A stretch of DNA of 59,553 nucleotides from CAZVFX01 sp964626565 (GTDB taxonomy: Bacteria > Myxococcota_A > UBA9042 > CAIXZC01): positions 1 through 59,553 of the forward strand of contig CAZVFX010000030.1 in NCBI GenBank assembly GCA_964626565.1, in the 5' to 3' direction. Positions 31,833-41,212 of the stretch are shown here, piece by piece (positions within the stretch are counted from its first letter, which is position 1; each line of letters starts with the position of its first letter). The position numbers and the translations under genes are program-made. Under the pieces are notes generated by a model that did no database searches, had not been told where the DNA came from, and was given only the letters and a program-made list of their open reading frames with translations.

Positions 31833-34016
31833 ATGAGAATCCGGATTGCCGTCGCAATTCTCGTCCTCTGTTTCGCCGCGGCCCACGCGCACGCGGTCAC
31901 GTCCCGAATCCGCTACGAGGAAGCCAACGCGTCCATCAACGGCGGCGATGGGTACAAGAGTTCAAACAACGAGAACGCCACCCTGGCCTGGGGCGAAAGC
32001 TACATCATGATGAGCTATATGGCCATGTACCGGGCCACGGGGGACACGGAGTATCTCGATCGGCTGGCGGACCATGCAGATCATGTCCACGCAAGCCGGG
32101 ACGACATTGCCGGAGCAACCGAGTTCAACGGCAAGTCGTCCGCGTGCTGGCGCTGCACCAAGTATCAACCCAACAACGAACCCTACTGCTATGTGGTCCA
32201 CAGCGGCATGCTCACCTACCCCATGGCCGATTTCGCAGCGATGGTATATGCCGACGAGAACCTGTGGGGACAGACCTGTTATGACGGGTCTACCTACAAG
32301 GAGAAGGCGGACCAGTTCATCGCCCGGGTGGAGGAGGTGGTGGCGTACCACAACTTCCAGTGGAACATCGGCCCCGGAGTAGGCCAGGGCCACTACATGT
32401 TCGACCCTGCGGCCACGTTCCTCGACCACGCGGGGGATGAAATGCCGCTGAATCAGCAGAACGCAATGGGGCGCACCCTGGTTGCGCTCTATCTGGCCAC
32501 CGGCAAGGCGGACTACCTGCAGAAGGCCACCGGCCTGGCCAACCGCTTCGCCGTAGCCCTTACACTGCAGGGAAATGGCGCCTACGTTTGGAAATACTGG
32601 GGCGGCGGCTACTCGGGAACAGGGGAGGACATCTCCCATGCGGCGATCAACGTGGACTTCGCCCGGGTGTGTGGTGAAAACGGCATCGTATTCTCCGAAA
32701 CCGACTTACGCCGGTTCGGAAACACGTTCTTCAAGAACGTCTACAAGGACTCCAACACCCTGGCGGACCACGTCGGCGGCACCGGGTCCACCAACGGCGG
32801 CTCGTACAAGCCACAGTGCGGACGCTGGGTGCCTTTCGCTCCCTATCATCCTTCGGTGTACACCATCGTCCGCAACCTGTACGACTCATATGACCCGGCC
32901 ACCGGATCAGGCAGCGTGGTGTTGGGCTTTGCCAACCTCGCCCTGTACGAACCGACGGCGGTTCCCCACTTCTTCTACTACGTGGATTGGGCGGACAAGG
33001 GTGACTACATGAAGGCCACCGCTCAGAATGCCAACATCCTCGCCATCCCGCCCGACCCTTCCCAGCGCTTCATGACGCCTATCACCTACCGCTCCGCCTC
33101 TCTCGCCTCGGTGCAGCAGTGGGACGACGTGGTCTATCACGAGATGGCGCGGTTTGCAGGCACCGGCGGGGCTTGGAAAACGTTGTGGCTGGCGTATCAT
33201 CCGGACCATTGGCATCCATACTGGACCGGCGGCGCACTGTACCAGTTCACTGAGTCACCATTTCTGGGCATCGAAGTGATGAAGCCGGAACAGTTCGCGC
33301 TGCCGGAAATTTCCACCGAATCGCTGCCTTCCGCCACCATCGGCGAGGCGTGGTCGGTCACCTTGGAGGGAGCCGGGGACGGACCTCTCGCCTGGGCCCT
33401 GGTTGAGGCCCCCGCGAGCATGACCGTGCAGTGGGACACGGGCGCGTTATCCTGGCCCGAACCGGAAGGACCACCGGGTGTCGCGATGGTAGAGGTAGTG
33501 CTGGATAGCGACTACGGCGCCGATACGGTGGTCTTCGAGTTGCAGGTGGAGTCCGACGAACCGCCGCCCGTGGACGTAGTTGAGAGCTCTCCGGACATCG
33601 TCGAGCAGTTCCCTGACGTCGTGGAGCAATTCCCGGACTTGATAGAGCAGTTCCCGGACGTAATGGAGCAAACACCGGAGGTCATCTCGGGGACAGACCT
33701 GGCCGCCGACTTGGGGACAGACCTGGCCGCCGACTCGGGGACAGACCTCGAGACAGACCTGGCCGCTGAACTGGAGACAGACCTCGGCGTTGAGGCGTCC
33801 ACAAACGAACTCGGGCCGGAACAGGCAGAGCCGAGCTATCCGATCAACCTGGGTGATGACATTGGCGCCGGGTACTCGGCGTGCAACTGCCGCATGGCCC
33901 CGGGGCAATCGCCGGTTTCCGCGGGCAGCTTGCTGCTGGTGCTGCTGGTGCTGCTGGTAATGGGGAGTTGTGCCGTCTCGAGCGACGAAGGGCTGAAGAC
34001 CCGGCACCGGCAGTGA
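31833..34016 (+). CDS. Secreted alpha/alpha-barrel glycan-active-like protein with sorting tail
   Basis: 727 residues. ATG 31833 follows GGAGG and opens a signal peptide (cleavage near AAAHAHA). Residues about 25-480 have the repeated helical hairpins of six-hairpin glycan enzymes (NATLAWGESYIMMSYMAMYR, MGRTLVALYLATGKADYLQ, GEDISHAAINVDFARV), similar in feel to D-glucuronyl C5-epimerase or lyase folds, but I cannot fix a family. An Ig-like domain (LPEISTESLPSATIGEAWSV) follows at about 490-575. Then come five VEQFPD-type heptads, GTDLAAD repeats, and a CNCR...SLLLVLLVLLVMGSC...RHRQ tail resembling MYXO-CTERM. Divergent from the GH130 operon, so likely cell-surface glycan processing. Confidence 0.65.
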   Translation: MRIRIAVAILVLCFAAAHAHAVTSRIRYEEANASINGGDGYKSSNNENATLAWGESYIMMSYMAMYRATGDTEYLDRLADHADHVHASRDDIAGATEFNGKSSACWRCTKYQPNNEPYCYVVHSGMLTYPMADFAAMVYADENLWGQTCYDGSTYKEKADQFIARVEEVVAYHNFQWNIGPGVGQGHYMFDPAATFLDHAGDEMPLNQQNAMGRTLVALYLATGKADYLQKATGLANRFAVALTLQGNGAYVWKYWGGGYSGTGEDISHAAINVDFARVCGENGIVFSETDLRRFGNTFFKNVYKDSNTLADHVGGTGSTNGGSYKPQCGRWVPFAPYHPSVYTIVRNLYDSYDPATGSGSVVLGFANLALYEPTAVPHFFYYVDWADKGDYMKATAQNANILAIPPDPSQRFMTPITYRSASLASVQQWDDVVYHEMARFAGTGGAWKTLWLAYHPDHWHPYWTGGALYQFTESPFLGIEVMKPEQFALPEISTESLPSATIGEAWSVTLEGAGDGPLAWALVEAPASMTVQWDTGALSWPEPEGPPGVAMVEVVLDSDYGADTVVFELQVESDEPPPVDVVESSPDIVEQFPDVVEQFPDLIEQFPDVMEQTPEVISGTDLAADLGTDLAADSGTDLETDLAAELETDLGVEASTNELGPEQAEPSYPINLGDDIGAGYSACNCRMAPGQSPVSAGSLLLVLLVLLVMGSCAVSSDEGLKTRHRQ

Positions 34017-34039
34017 TCATCATACCGCGGCCATATTCC

Positions 34040-34068
34040 TTGACTTAGACACCACCTATTGGTTTACT
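34040..34068 (+). promoter_or_regulatory. Candidate promoter for the lamin-tail lipoprotein gene
   Basis: TTGACT (34040-34045), 17 bases, TTTACT (34063-34068), with the ATG at 34105. The segment from ATTCCTTGACTT through CACCACC (34035-34056) recurs, with minor change, upstream of the subtilase gene at the right end (59385-59405, minus strand). Confidence 0.4.
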
Positions 34069-34104
34069 CACCACCGCATGCGCGAACGAACCGGGAGGTG
34101 CGAA

Positions 34105-37100
34105 ATGCGTGCTGGAAACAGTTGGCTGACACTGTTGTCTGTTTTGGTCCTGGCGTTGTCCCTCGCTGCCTGCGGAAGCAGGGATGCGACGGAAGAGGAC
34201 GACTCAGGGATCAAGTTTACCGGCAGTGACGCGGAAGCTGATCTTGGCTTGGATGCAGACGACGAAGATGTTGTTCCGGATGTCGGTTTCGATGACGCGG
34301 CCGAAGACATCGAGCCCGACGAAGAGGAACCGGAGGAGATCGAGGGCCCCGACCCGTGCGACCCCAACCCGTGCGACGAGTCTCCCGCCCACGAGTGCCA
34401 GGATGACGATACGCTACTTATCTATCCCACGCCGGGCAACTGCGTGGCAGAAGCCGGCCAGGCGGTGTGCGACTATGCGCCCAATGCTTTCGATTGCACC
34501 GAGTTCGGCAAGCAGTGCATCGACGCCCAGTGCCAAATCCCGCCCACCGCGTGCTATCCGGCGAACCCGTGTACCGCGGCCCCGGAGTCGGTGTGCGAAG
34601 ATGACGGTGTGACGCTCACCGCATACGACCCGTTGGGCGAGTGCACCCTGGATGGCGAAGATGCGGTTTGCGAGTATCCGCCCATGACCATCGATTGCTC
34701 CGAGGACGGCAACATCTGTTTCGAGGGCGAGTGCATGGAGCCGTTTGACCCGTGCGACCCCAACCCTTGCATTGAAATCCCCACGGCGACCTGCTCCGAG
34801 GACGGCGTGACTCTCATCGAATACGACGACGGAGTGTGCACGCCTGACGGCTTCCAGCACTCCTGCGAATACCCGGAACTGCCGGAACTGTGCCCCGACG
34901 ATGGAGTCTGCGTCGGAGGCGTGTGCGGACCGGTTGGTATGGGGAACCTGCCCGACGAACCGGGCCAGTTGGTGGTCACCGAGTTCATGGCCAAGGCCCA
35001 GGCCGGCTCCGATAGTGCGGAGTGGGTGGAGATCTATAATGCGTCCAACGAACACCTGGATCTCAACGGCTGCCATTTCAAGGACGACGACAACGACGAT
35101 CACATCGTAGAGCAAGTGTTGGTCATCGCGCCGGAAAGCTACCTGCTGGCGGGTCGCAGCGCAGATCCTGAAGTCACGTACGGCCTGGTTCCCGGCTATG
35201 TTTATTCCGGCTTCAGCCTGTCCAATGATGTGGACGAAATCGTCATCGAGTGCGATGCGATAGAAATCGACCGAGTGAACTACGTTGAGCCCCAGGTGGT
35301 GCTCGGAGTGGCGTCGCAGCTCGACCCGGAGCAACTCAACGCCGACGGCAACGACCTGCTCGAAAACTGGTGTGCAGCCACGGAATATTACGACGAATCG
35401 TCGGAGAAGCTGGGCACCCCCGGCGCAGCCAACTCCCCTTGCGTCCCGCCCGATCCCTGCGACCCCAACCCGTGTACCGAACCACCGCCAACTGAATGCG
35501 CCGACGATTTCTTCCTCAACACATTTGATCCCCAGGGCGAATGTGAGGGAGTGGACGGCCTGCCGGTGTGCACCTATACGCCGGTACCCTTCGACTGCCA
35601 GGAATTGGAGATGGTTTGCGTGGACGCCGAGTGCGTAGTACCTCCCGACCCGTGCGATCCCAACCCGTGTCTGGACCCGCCGGCGGCTGAGTGCAGTGAG
35701 GATGGCTTGACTCTTACGAGCCATGAATCCCCCGGCGCATGTTCCGAGGGGGAAGGCGCTGTCTTGTGCGACTACACCCCGGTAGTGACTGAATGCTGGG
35801 CCGACGGCATGGAATGCAAAGATGGTGCTTGCGTGCAGCCCGGCCAGGGGGTCATGCCGTCTGAATTGGGCGACATCATCGTTACTGAGTTCATGGCCAA
35901 GTCCCAGGGCGGTTCATCGGACTACGGCGAGTGGGTGGAGTTGTTCAACACCACCGAATCACCCCTGGACCTTGACGGCTGCGAGCTAAAGGACGACGAC
36001 AGCAACAACTTCCTCATCACCGGGACCTTTGTAGTCAATTCCGGCCAGCACGTGGTCTTCGCCCGCAGCGATGTGCCGGAGGAGAACCACGGCCTGGTGC
36101 CCGACATGGTGTATGCCGACTTCGCTTTGAGCAACAGCGCGGACGAAATCGTGCTGGTGTGCGACGCCCTGGAGATCGACCGGGTGGACTACAGCGGTTC
36201 CTTCGTCGCCGAAGGCGTCTCGTCGCAGCTTGACCTTTCCGCGTATGACGGGCAAAGCAACGACGTACCCGAAAACTGGTGCCTGGCCATCGCCGGCTAC
36301 GGCGACGCAGGCAAGCTGGGCACGCCGGGTGCGGAGAACCTGGACTGCACCGGCGTCGAAGACCCGTGTCTCCCCAATCCGTGTACGGAGCCGCCTGTCA
36401 ACGTCTGCGCCGAGGACGGCATCACCCTGCTCAGCTACCCGGCCACGGGTGCGTGCGCCATCGTTGAAGAGGCGGCGGAATGTACGTACGAAGAAACCTC
36501 CACCGACTGCTCGTTGGACGAGGGTATCGTGTGCAAGAACGCGGCGTGCGTGCCGGAGAACAGCGTGCCCCAACCGACTGCGGAAGGGCAGTTTGTCATC
36601 ACTGAGTTCATGGCCCGGTCCCAGTCCGGAACCGATCAGGGGGAGTGGGTTGAACTGGTCAATACGGCCGGCGAACCCCTGGACCTGGGCGGCTGCATGC
36701 TGAAGGATGACGACAATGACGATCACATCATCGTCGGCTCCCTCCTGGTCCAGGATGGCGAACACGTCGTTCTGGCCCGTAGCGGTGACCCGGTGGCCAA
36801 TCACGGACTTCCCGAATCGGCCTACGTCTACAGCGGCTTTTCCCTCTCCAACACCGAAGACGAAATCGAGTTGAAGTGCGGCGAGGTCACCATCGACAAG
36901 GTGATGTTCACCGCGGCCTGGGTAGTCATGGGCGTTGCCATCGCCCTGGACCCGGACATGACCGACCCGTTGCTCAACGACGACCTGGCCAACTGGTGCG
37001 AGGCTGCCGACACCTACGGCACCGCGGACAAGAAAGGCACTCCGGGTGCGGCCAACGCGGAATGCCCCGAACCACCGGCGGTAGACTGGTGCAGGCTGCA

Positions 37101-37521
37101 GTGGCCGTTGGAAGAAACCGTCCAGCCGGGGCAACTCATTGCCAGCTACGGCAGAGTTTTTGCCGAAGGAATCACCGACCTCACAGATGGGGTAGACCCT
37201 GACGCCATGCTGGTAGGGGAAGTTGGCGTGGGGCCGGACCAGTCGTTGCCCGAAGGCAATGTGGACTGGACCTGGACTACGGCCGCGGGCACTCCCGACT
37301 GGAGTGCACTCGCCGCAAACGAAGTCGGCAACGACGAGTACACGGCGGAATTGCCCGCACCTATGGAGCAAGGGCAATACGACTTTGCCTTCCGTTTCTC
37401 CCTGGATGGCGGCGCGACCTGGACCTACTGCGACAAGGCCGCCGGCTTTGAGCACGACGGCTCAGAAGACGACTACCAGACAGAAAACGCCGGCGCTCTC
37501 ACCGTCGTGACGGAACAATAA
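34105..37521 (+). CDS. Lipoprotein with three lamin-tail domains and Cys-rich spacers
   Basis: 1138 residues; GGGAGG precedes ATG 34105. Signal with lipobox ALSLAAC, then a Glu/Asp-rich linker. The body alternates Cys-rich units beginning DPCDPNPC...PP.EC with three lamin-tail domains (about 285-395, 588-690, 828-930). Each LTD has the pattern VVTEFMAKxQxGSDxGEWVE, LDLNGC.FKDDDNDDHII, ...GLVP.YVYSGFSLSNxxDEI. After each LTD there is an 'ENWC...GTPGAANxxC' closure. The last 145 residues (VDWCRLQWPLEETV...) form a separate beta-rich domain I cannot name. LTDs are common in secreted bacterial proteins, often with nucleases or phosphatases, but no enzyme domain is seen here. Confidence 0.8.
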   Translation: MRAGNSWLTLLSVLVLALSLAACGSRDATEEDDSGIKFTGSDAEADLGLDADDEDVVPDVGFDDAAEDIEPDEEEPEEIEGPDPCDPNPCDESPAHECQDDDTLLIYPTPGNCVAEAGQAVCDYAPNAFDCTEFGKQCIDAQCQIPPTACYPANPCTAAPESVCEDDGVTLTAYDPLGECTLDGEDAVCEYPPMTIDCSEDGNICFEGECMEPFDPCDPNPCIEIPTATCSEDGVTLIEYDDGVCTPDGFQHSCEYPELPELCPDDGVCVGGVCGPVGMGNLPDEPGQLVVTEFMAKAQAGSDSAEWVEIYNASNEHLDLNGCHFKDDDNDDHIVEQVLVIAPESYLLAGRSADPEVTYGLVPGYVYSGFSLSNDVDEIVIECDAIEIDRVNYVEPQVVLGVASQLDPEQLNADGNDLLENWCAATEYYDESSEKLGTPGAANSPCVPPDPCDPNPCTEPPPTECADDFFLNTFDPQGECEGVDGLPVCTYTPVPFDCQELEMVCVDAECVVPPDPCDPNPCLDPPAAECSEDGLTLTSHESPGACSEGEGAVLCDYTPVVTECWADGMECKDGACVQPGQGVMPSELGDIIVTEFMAKSQGGSSDYGEWVELFNTTESPLDLDGCELKDDDSNNFLITGTFVVNSGQHVVFARSDVPEENHGLVPDMVYADFALSNSADEIVLVCDALEIDRVDYSGSFVAEGVSSQLDLSAYDGQSNDVPENWCLAIAGYGDAGKLGTPGAENLDCTGVEDPCLPNPCTEPPVNVCAEDGITLLSYPATGACAIVEEAAECTYEETSTDCSLDEGIVCKNAACVPENSVPQPTAEGQFVITEFMARSQSGTDQGEWVELVNTAGEPLDLGGCMLKDDDNDDHIIVGSLLVQDGEHVVLARSGDPVANHGLPESAYVYSGFSLSNTEDEIELKCGEVTIDKVMFTAAWVVMGVAIALDPDMTDPLLNDDLANWCEAADTYGTADKKGTPGAANAECPEPPAVDWCRLQWPLEETVQPGQLIASYGRVFAEGITDLTDGVDPDAMLVGEVGVGPDQSLPEGNVDWTWTTAAGTPDWSALAANEVGNDEYTAELPAPMEQGQYDFAFRFSLDGGATWTYCDKAAGFEHDGSEDDYQTENAGALTVVTEQ

Positions 37522-37599
37522 TAACTGCATGCTCGGCACCAGTGCGGCCAGGCCTTCAGCCTGAGGTCGCTGCACAATCCGACCATGCTCGAAAGCCCC

Positions 37600-37616
37600 G
37601 CCGGCAAACAGCCGGC
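37600..37616. repeat. GCCGGC-AAACA-GCCGGC hairpin
   Basis: Two self-complementary GCCGGC words flank AAACA in the 115-base gap between the lamin-tail lipoprotein and the C69 dipeptidase. It could fold into a six-pair stem. There is no T-run, so a terminator role is doubtful. It lies 20 bases before the next ATG. Confidence 0.35.
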
Positions 37617-37636
37617 CGGAATCAAGAGGTTGAGTC

Positions 37637-39196
37637 ATGAAGGTAGTCTCTGGTCTACTGCTTGCCCTTGTCTTCTTCTTTTCAGCGCCCACGGCCGACG
37701 CCTGCACCTGCATTACGGTGGGCAAGAAGGCATCCGCCGACGGCTCGGTGCTCACGTCGCACACTTGCGACAGCCACCGCACCGGTTCGGACATTCATGC
37801 CATTCCCCGGGCCACGCACAAGGCTGGTGACAAGTTGACGCTCACCAAGCGCAAGAAGGACGATGACGGGCCAATGGAGCGCTACGGGCGGGAGAAGACG
37901 GGAGAGATTCCGCAGGCGACCGAAACCTACGGCTACCTCGCACCCGCGTATGCGTCCATGAACGAGTTTCAGGTGGCCATCGGTGAATCCACCTTCGAAG
38001 GGCGCAAGGAGCTGAAGAGCGACAAGGGGCTCATCGACTGCGAGACCCTTACCCGGCTCATGCTCGAGCGAGCGAAGACCGCTCGTGAGGCGGTGATCCT
38101 GGGCGGCGCGCTCATAGAGAAGCACGGCTGGGTAGACGTGGGCGAGGTCCTCACCATCACCGACCCCAATGAAGCATGGCACATGGAGATCGTGGGCCTG
38201 GGCAAAGACCAGGTCGGGGCGGCCTGGGCCGCCCAGCGCATCCCCGACGACCACATCAGCGTCGTCGCCAACGCCTCCCGTATCGGAAAGATCGACCTCA
38301 GCAAACCCGACTGGTTCCTCGCTTCGAAGAACGTGACCTCCTACGCCGAGAAGAACGGCTGGTGGGATCCGAAAGATGGCGAATTCCGGTTCAACTATGC
38401 CTACAACCCCACGGGGCGGACGAGCTTTTCGTGCACCCGGCGTGAGTGGCGGGTATTCAGCCTCCTGGCCCCATCGCTGAAGCTCGATCCCAACAGCAAC
38501 GAATTCCCCTTTTCCATTAAACCGGAAGAAAAGGTGACCCCGCTCAGAATCATGGAGATCTTCCGCGACACCTACGAAGGCACTCCCTTCGATATGACGA
38601 AAAACATCACCGTAACCGACAAGGAAGGGAAGTGTAAAAAGAGCCCGCTGGCCAACCCGTTCATGCCGTATGACATGAACCCGCTGTTCAACATCAACGG
38701 CGGCTGGGGAGACAAAGGCGAGCGCCCGCTGGCCAGGTGGTACGCAATGTACGTCACCATTACCCAATCCCGCTCTTTTCTACCCGATCAAGTTGGCGGC
38801 AGGGTGTGGTTCGGGTATTCCAATCCGGCCATGACTACCTATGTGCCGATCTATGTGGGCGTAACGGAACTCCCGGCAATCTACACCACCGACGGTCGCA
38901 CCACCGGTTTTAGCCGCGACAGCGCGTGGTGGGCCTTCAACCGCCTCGCCACCATCGCCGCGCAGCGGTGGGGTGATATGCGCAAAGACATCGCCGAAGT
39001 CAGGGACCCACTGCAGGCCAAGATAATCAAGGACAGCAACGAGCTGGACAAGAAAGCCGCGGAGGTTTTCAAAAAAGACCCTGCCGAGGCCCGCAAGATG
39101 CTCAATCAGTTCGTTGCAGAGACCGCCAAATCGGTCACCGATACCTACTGGTCACTGGGTGATCATCTGTGGAATCGTTACGACGAGAAATGGTAG
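37637..39196 (+). CDS. Secreted dipeptidase, peptidase family C69
   Basis: 519 residues. AAGAGG precedes ATG 37637. The signal peptide ends at PTADA, leaving Cys23 (ACTCITVGKKASADGS) as the N-terminal nucleophile expected for the PepD/C69 Ntn-hydrolases. Other family blocks: ERYGREKTGEIPQATETYGYLA, NEFQVAIGESTF, LIDCETLTRLMLERAKTARE, HGWVDVGEVLTITDPNEAWHMEI and late RSAWW-like DSAWWAFNRLATIA. It probably cuts dipeptides in the periplasm or outside. A single gene, 44 bases from the convergent deiminase gene. Confidence 0.88.
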   Translation: MKVVSGLLLALVFFFSAPTADACTCITVGKKASADGSVLTSHTCDSHRTGSDIHAIPRATHKAGDKLTLTKRKKDDDGPMERYGREKTGEIPQATETYGYLAPAYASMNEFQVAIGESTFEGRKELKSDKGLIDCETLTRLMLERAKTAREAVILGGALIEKHGWVDVGEVLTITDPNEAWHMEIVGLGKDQVGAAWAAQRIPDDHISVVANASRIGKIDLSKPDWFLASKNVTSYAEKNGWWDPKDGEFRFNYAYNPTGRTSFSCTRREWRVFSLLAPSLKLDPNSNEFPFSIKPEEKVTPLRIMEIFRDTYEGTPFDMTKNITVTDKEGKCKKSPLANPFMPYDMNPLFNINGGWGDKGERPLARWYAMYVTITQSRSFLPDQVGGRVWFGYSNPAMTTYVPIYVGVTELPAIYTTDGRTTGFSRDSAWWAFNRLATIAAQRWGDMRKDIAEVRDPLQAKIIKDSNELDKKAAEVFKKDPAEARKMLNQFVAETAKSVTDTYWSLGDHLWNRYDEKW

Positions 39197-39240
39197 GAGA
39201 ACAGCAATTTTCAATTATCAAACGAGAAACGGTCCTTGCC

Positions 39241-41154
39241 CTACATCCACCACCATTCAAGATTGAGAGGTAGCCTGGTCGCATTGGTGCCGCAGTGCAC
39301 TTCTCCCGACCAGACGTGATACGGGTACCAGTTATCCACGAACTCCACCACCTGGCTGTAGGGTTTTAGCCTCTCCCTCAGCGCAGCTTTGAAGGGGTCC
39401 ACCCCGTCTATAATGGGGCCGTGTGGATCCGGCGCGACGAACAGGCTGCCCAACACCAGTGAATTGACCATGTTGGGCACCAGCGCTACCGCGTACGATC
39501 CCCACTGCTCATCCGGCTCGAATAACGTCGGAACAAAGGCGATGTCCTCGTCAATGAGGCCGAACTCCTCCCTGAGATGTATCAGGGTTGCGTCCAGTCT
39601 CGTTTGAGCCATCTGGTTGAATTCCAGAAGCAACTCGTCACCCAGGATCTCGTCAACGGTGACCTCTACGCCCGTGCCTTCAAACAGCACCGCGTCGCCG
39701 TGGCCATCTGCGGACAACTTCTCCAGAAGCGCCACCCCTTCCGCGGGGCTGGCGTACAGCATCACGAACCCCTTGCCGCAACATCCGACCTCCCCGGACC
39801 AGGGAATCCATGAGATGATTTCGTCCACGTGGCCGATGAGCAGCCAGCCGGTGTCCACCTGAACGATGGGGCCCTGGGCATCCTGGACGTCGAGAAACTC
39901 CCGGATCAGGGGATGCATGCACATCACCTCGGGGTCGGCAGGGTCGAAGCCGGTGTACAGCTTGCCGTAGGGGTAGTAGTAATCGTCATGCAGGAGCGGT
40001 GCCGAGACCTCCAGGTTCCCGAACCAGTCGAACCAGTAAACGTCTTCGCGGGGCTCGGCCACGTCAGCGAGGCCGAAATCCGCGCCGAGGAAGATATCTT
40101 CACCCACCTGATCGAGGGGTTTGTCCCGCGGGGCTTTCAGGGCCACACGCACCACGTGGGGTTTGGGGTCACCGGGCAACACTGTAAAGCCGATTTCCAC
40201 CGCATCCTGTATCCAGATGTCGCCGCCGATGGGGTTCTTCAGCGCGACCCCCAAGTCTCCTACCGTCTTTACATCATAGGGGAGCCCTTGAACGATGTAC
40301 TCGAGTTCGGCGACAAAACCGGCCTGCTCGGGCATGGAGTAGGCGACCTGAATCTCAGACGCCACGTTCATACCCGACGTGAGAATCAGCGGTGAGACCC
40401 GAAGCTGGGCGCTGTCGGAATCTACCGCGTTGCCGTCATGGTCCCGCAGGGTGAAACTGACGGACACCCTGCCGTCGAAACCCTCTTCCCCCGCGAAATG
40501 GCGCCCTTCCAGGCCGAACCGGACGATGCCCGACTTGAGCTTTCCCTCGGACACTTTCACCGGGCCGGAGATATCCACGACGTTCCAGTCTTCCCCCGAC
40601 AGTTCCAGCAACCTTACGTGCTCTGCCGATTTGGATTCGACGAGCAGTTCGCCGTACCACCTCTTCTCCATCCATGGAATGGGTGCAATGAGCAGGGGCG
40701 CCAGGTCATCCACGTCGGATGCGCCGTTGAGTTTGTCGTCGTCACAATCGCGCCCCCCGTCCCCGTCGTCGTCGTCGGCATTGACGATGAACACCGCGCC
40801 GCTGTGAGTCGTCCATTTCTCCTCGCCGCTCTCATCCGCCTGCCCGGGCTCCGCCTTGCCGTTGCGATTGGTGTCAACGAGGAGATTCACGGTCTTTTCG
40901 CCCGTCCAGCCAACGTCGGCCTCATGCTCGATGTCGACGGTCACTTCGGGCGCCACGTCCGGCACATCCACAACTTCGATGGAAACAACGTCCGCCGGCA
41001 ACTCCTCCCCCGGACCATCCAATACCGCGACATCGGGAGCGCCCGCTTCCACCATGTCTCCACCAGGCGCCCCACCGCCGCTCCTCCCGGAGCAGGCCGA
41101 GCTGCACACGAGTCCCAGAAGTACAACAACTACAATGGCACATCCCCTTCTCAC
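39241..41154 (-). CDS. Protein-arginine deiminase (PAD family), lipoprotein form
   Basis: 637 residues; GTG 41154 with GGGAGGT four bases upstream. The signal ends CSSAC, and an acidic linker follows. Residues about 85-255 resemble the PAD middle domain with calcium loops (LVDTNRNGKAEPGQ, IVNADDDDGDGGRDCDDDKL). The catalytic domain (about 258-637) carries Asp317 (IWIQDAVEIGF), His442 and Asp444 (IGHVDEIISWIP) and Cys621 (SGEVHCGTN), equivalent to Asp350, His471, Asp473 and Cys645 of human PAD4 at nearly the same spacing. DFGLADVAEP and PDPHGPIIDG also match. It should convert peptidyl-arginine to citrulline, calcium dependent, outside the cytoplasm. It is not of the Porphyromonas PPAD (agmatine deiminase-like) family. 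An acidic N-terminal tether replaces the eukaryotic first domain. Confidence 0.9.
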   Translation of the reverse strand: MRRGCAIVVVVLLGLVCSSACSGRSGGGAPGGDMVEAGAPDVAVLDGPGEELPADVVSIEVVDVPDVAPEVTVDIEHEADVGWTGEKTVNLLVDTNRNGKAEPGQADESGEEKWTTHSGAVFIVNADDDDGDGGRDCDDDKLNGASDVDDLAPLLIAPIPWMEKRWYGELLVESKSAEHVRLLELSGEDWNVVDISGPVKVSEGKLKSGIVRFGLEGRHFAGEEGFDGRVSVSFTLRDHDGNAVDSDSAQLRVSPLILTSGMNVASEIQVAYSMPEQAGFVAELEYIVQGLPYDVKTVGDLGVALKNPIGGDIWIQDAVEIGFTVLPGDPKPHVVRVALKAPRDKPLDQVGEDIFLGADFGLADVAEPREDVYWFDWFGNLEVSAPLLHDDYYYPYGKLYTGFDPADPEVMCMHPLIREFLDVQDAQGPIVQVDTGWLLIGHVDEIISWIPWSGEVGCCGKGFVMLYASPAEGVALLEKLSADGHGDAVLFEGTGVEVTVDEILGDELLLEFNQMAQTRLDATLIHLREEFGLIDEDIAFVPTLFEPDEQWGSYAVALVPNMVNSLVLGSLFVAPDPHGPIIDGVDPFKAALRERLKPYSQVVEFVDNWYPYHVWSGEVHCGTNATRLPLNLEWWWM

Positions 41155-41179
41155 AGCACCTCCCTGGTGAAACCTCTAT

Positions 41180-41208
41180 AGTTTAGTCTTCACGCCCGCC
41201 GAACTCAA
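41180..41208 (-). promoter_or_regulatory. Weak candidate promoter for the deiminase gene
   Basis: On the minus strand TTGAGT (41208-41203), 17 bases, TAAACT (41185-41180), 26 bases before the GTG start. It lies in the 58-base gap after the ATPase gene. Both boxes are imperfect. Confidence 0.3.
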
Positions 41209-41212
41209 CCGT

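Noticed and set aside
39241..41154. Porphyromonas-type peptidylarginine deiminase or agmatine deiminase
   Set aside because: The blocks (GHVDE, PDPHGPIIDG, GEVHCGTN) and the calcium-rich middle domain fit the animal/cyanobacterial PAD family, not the shorter agmatine deiminase-like family.
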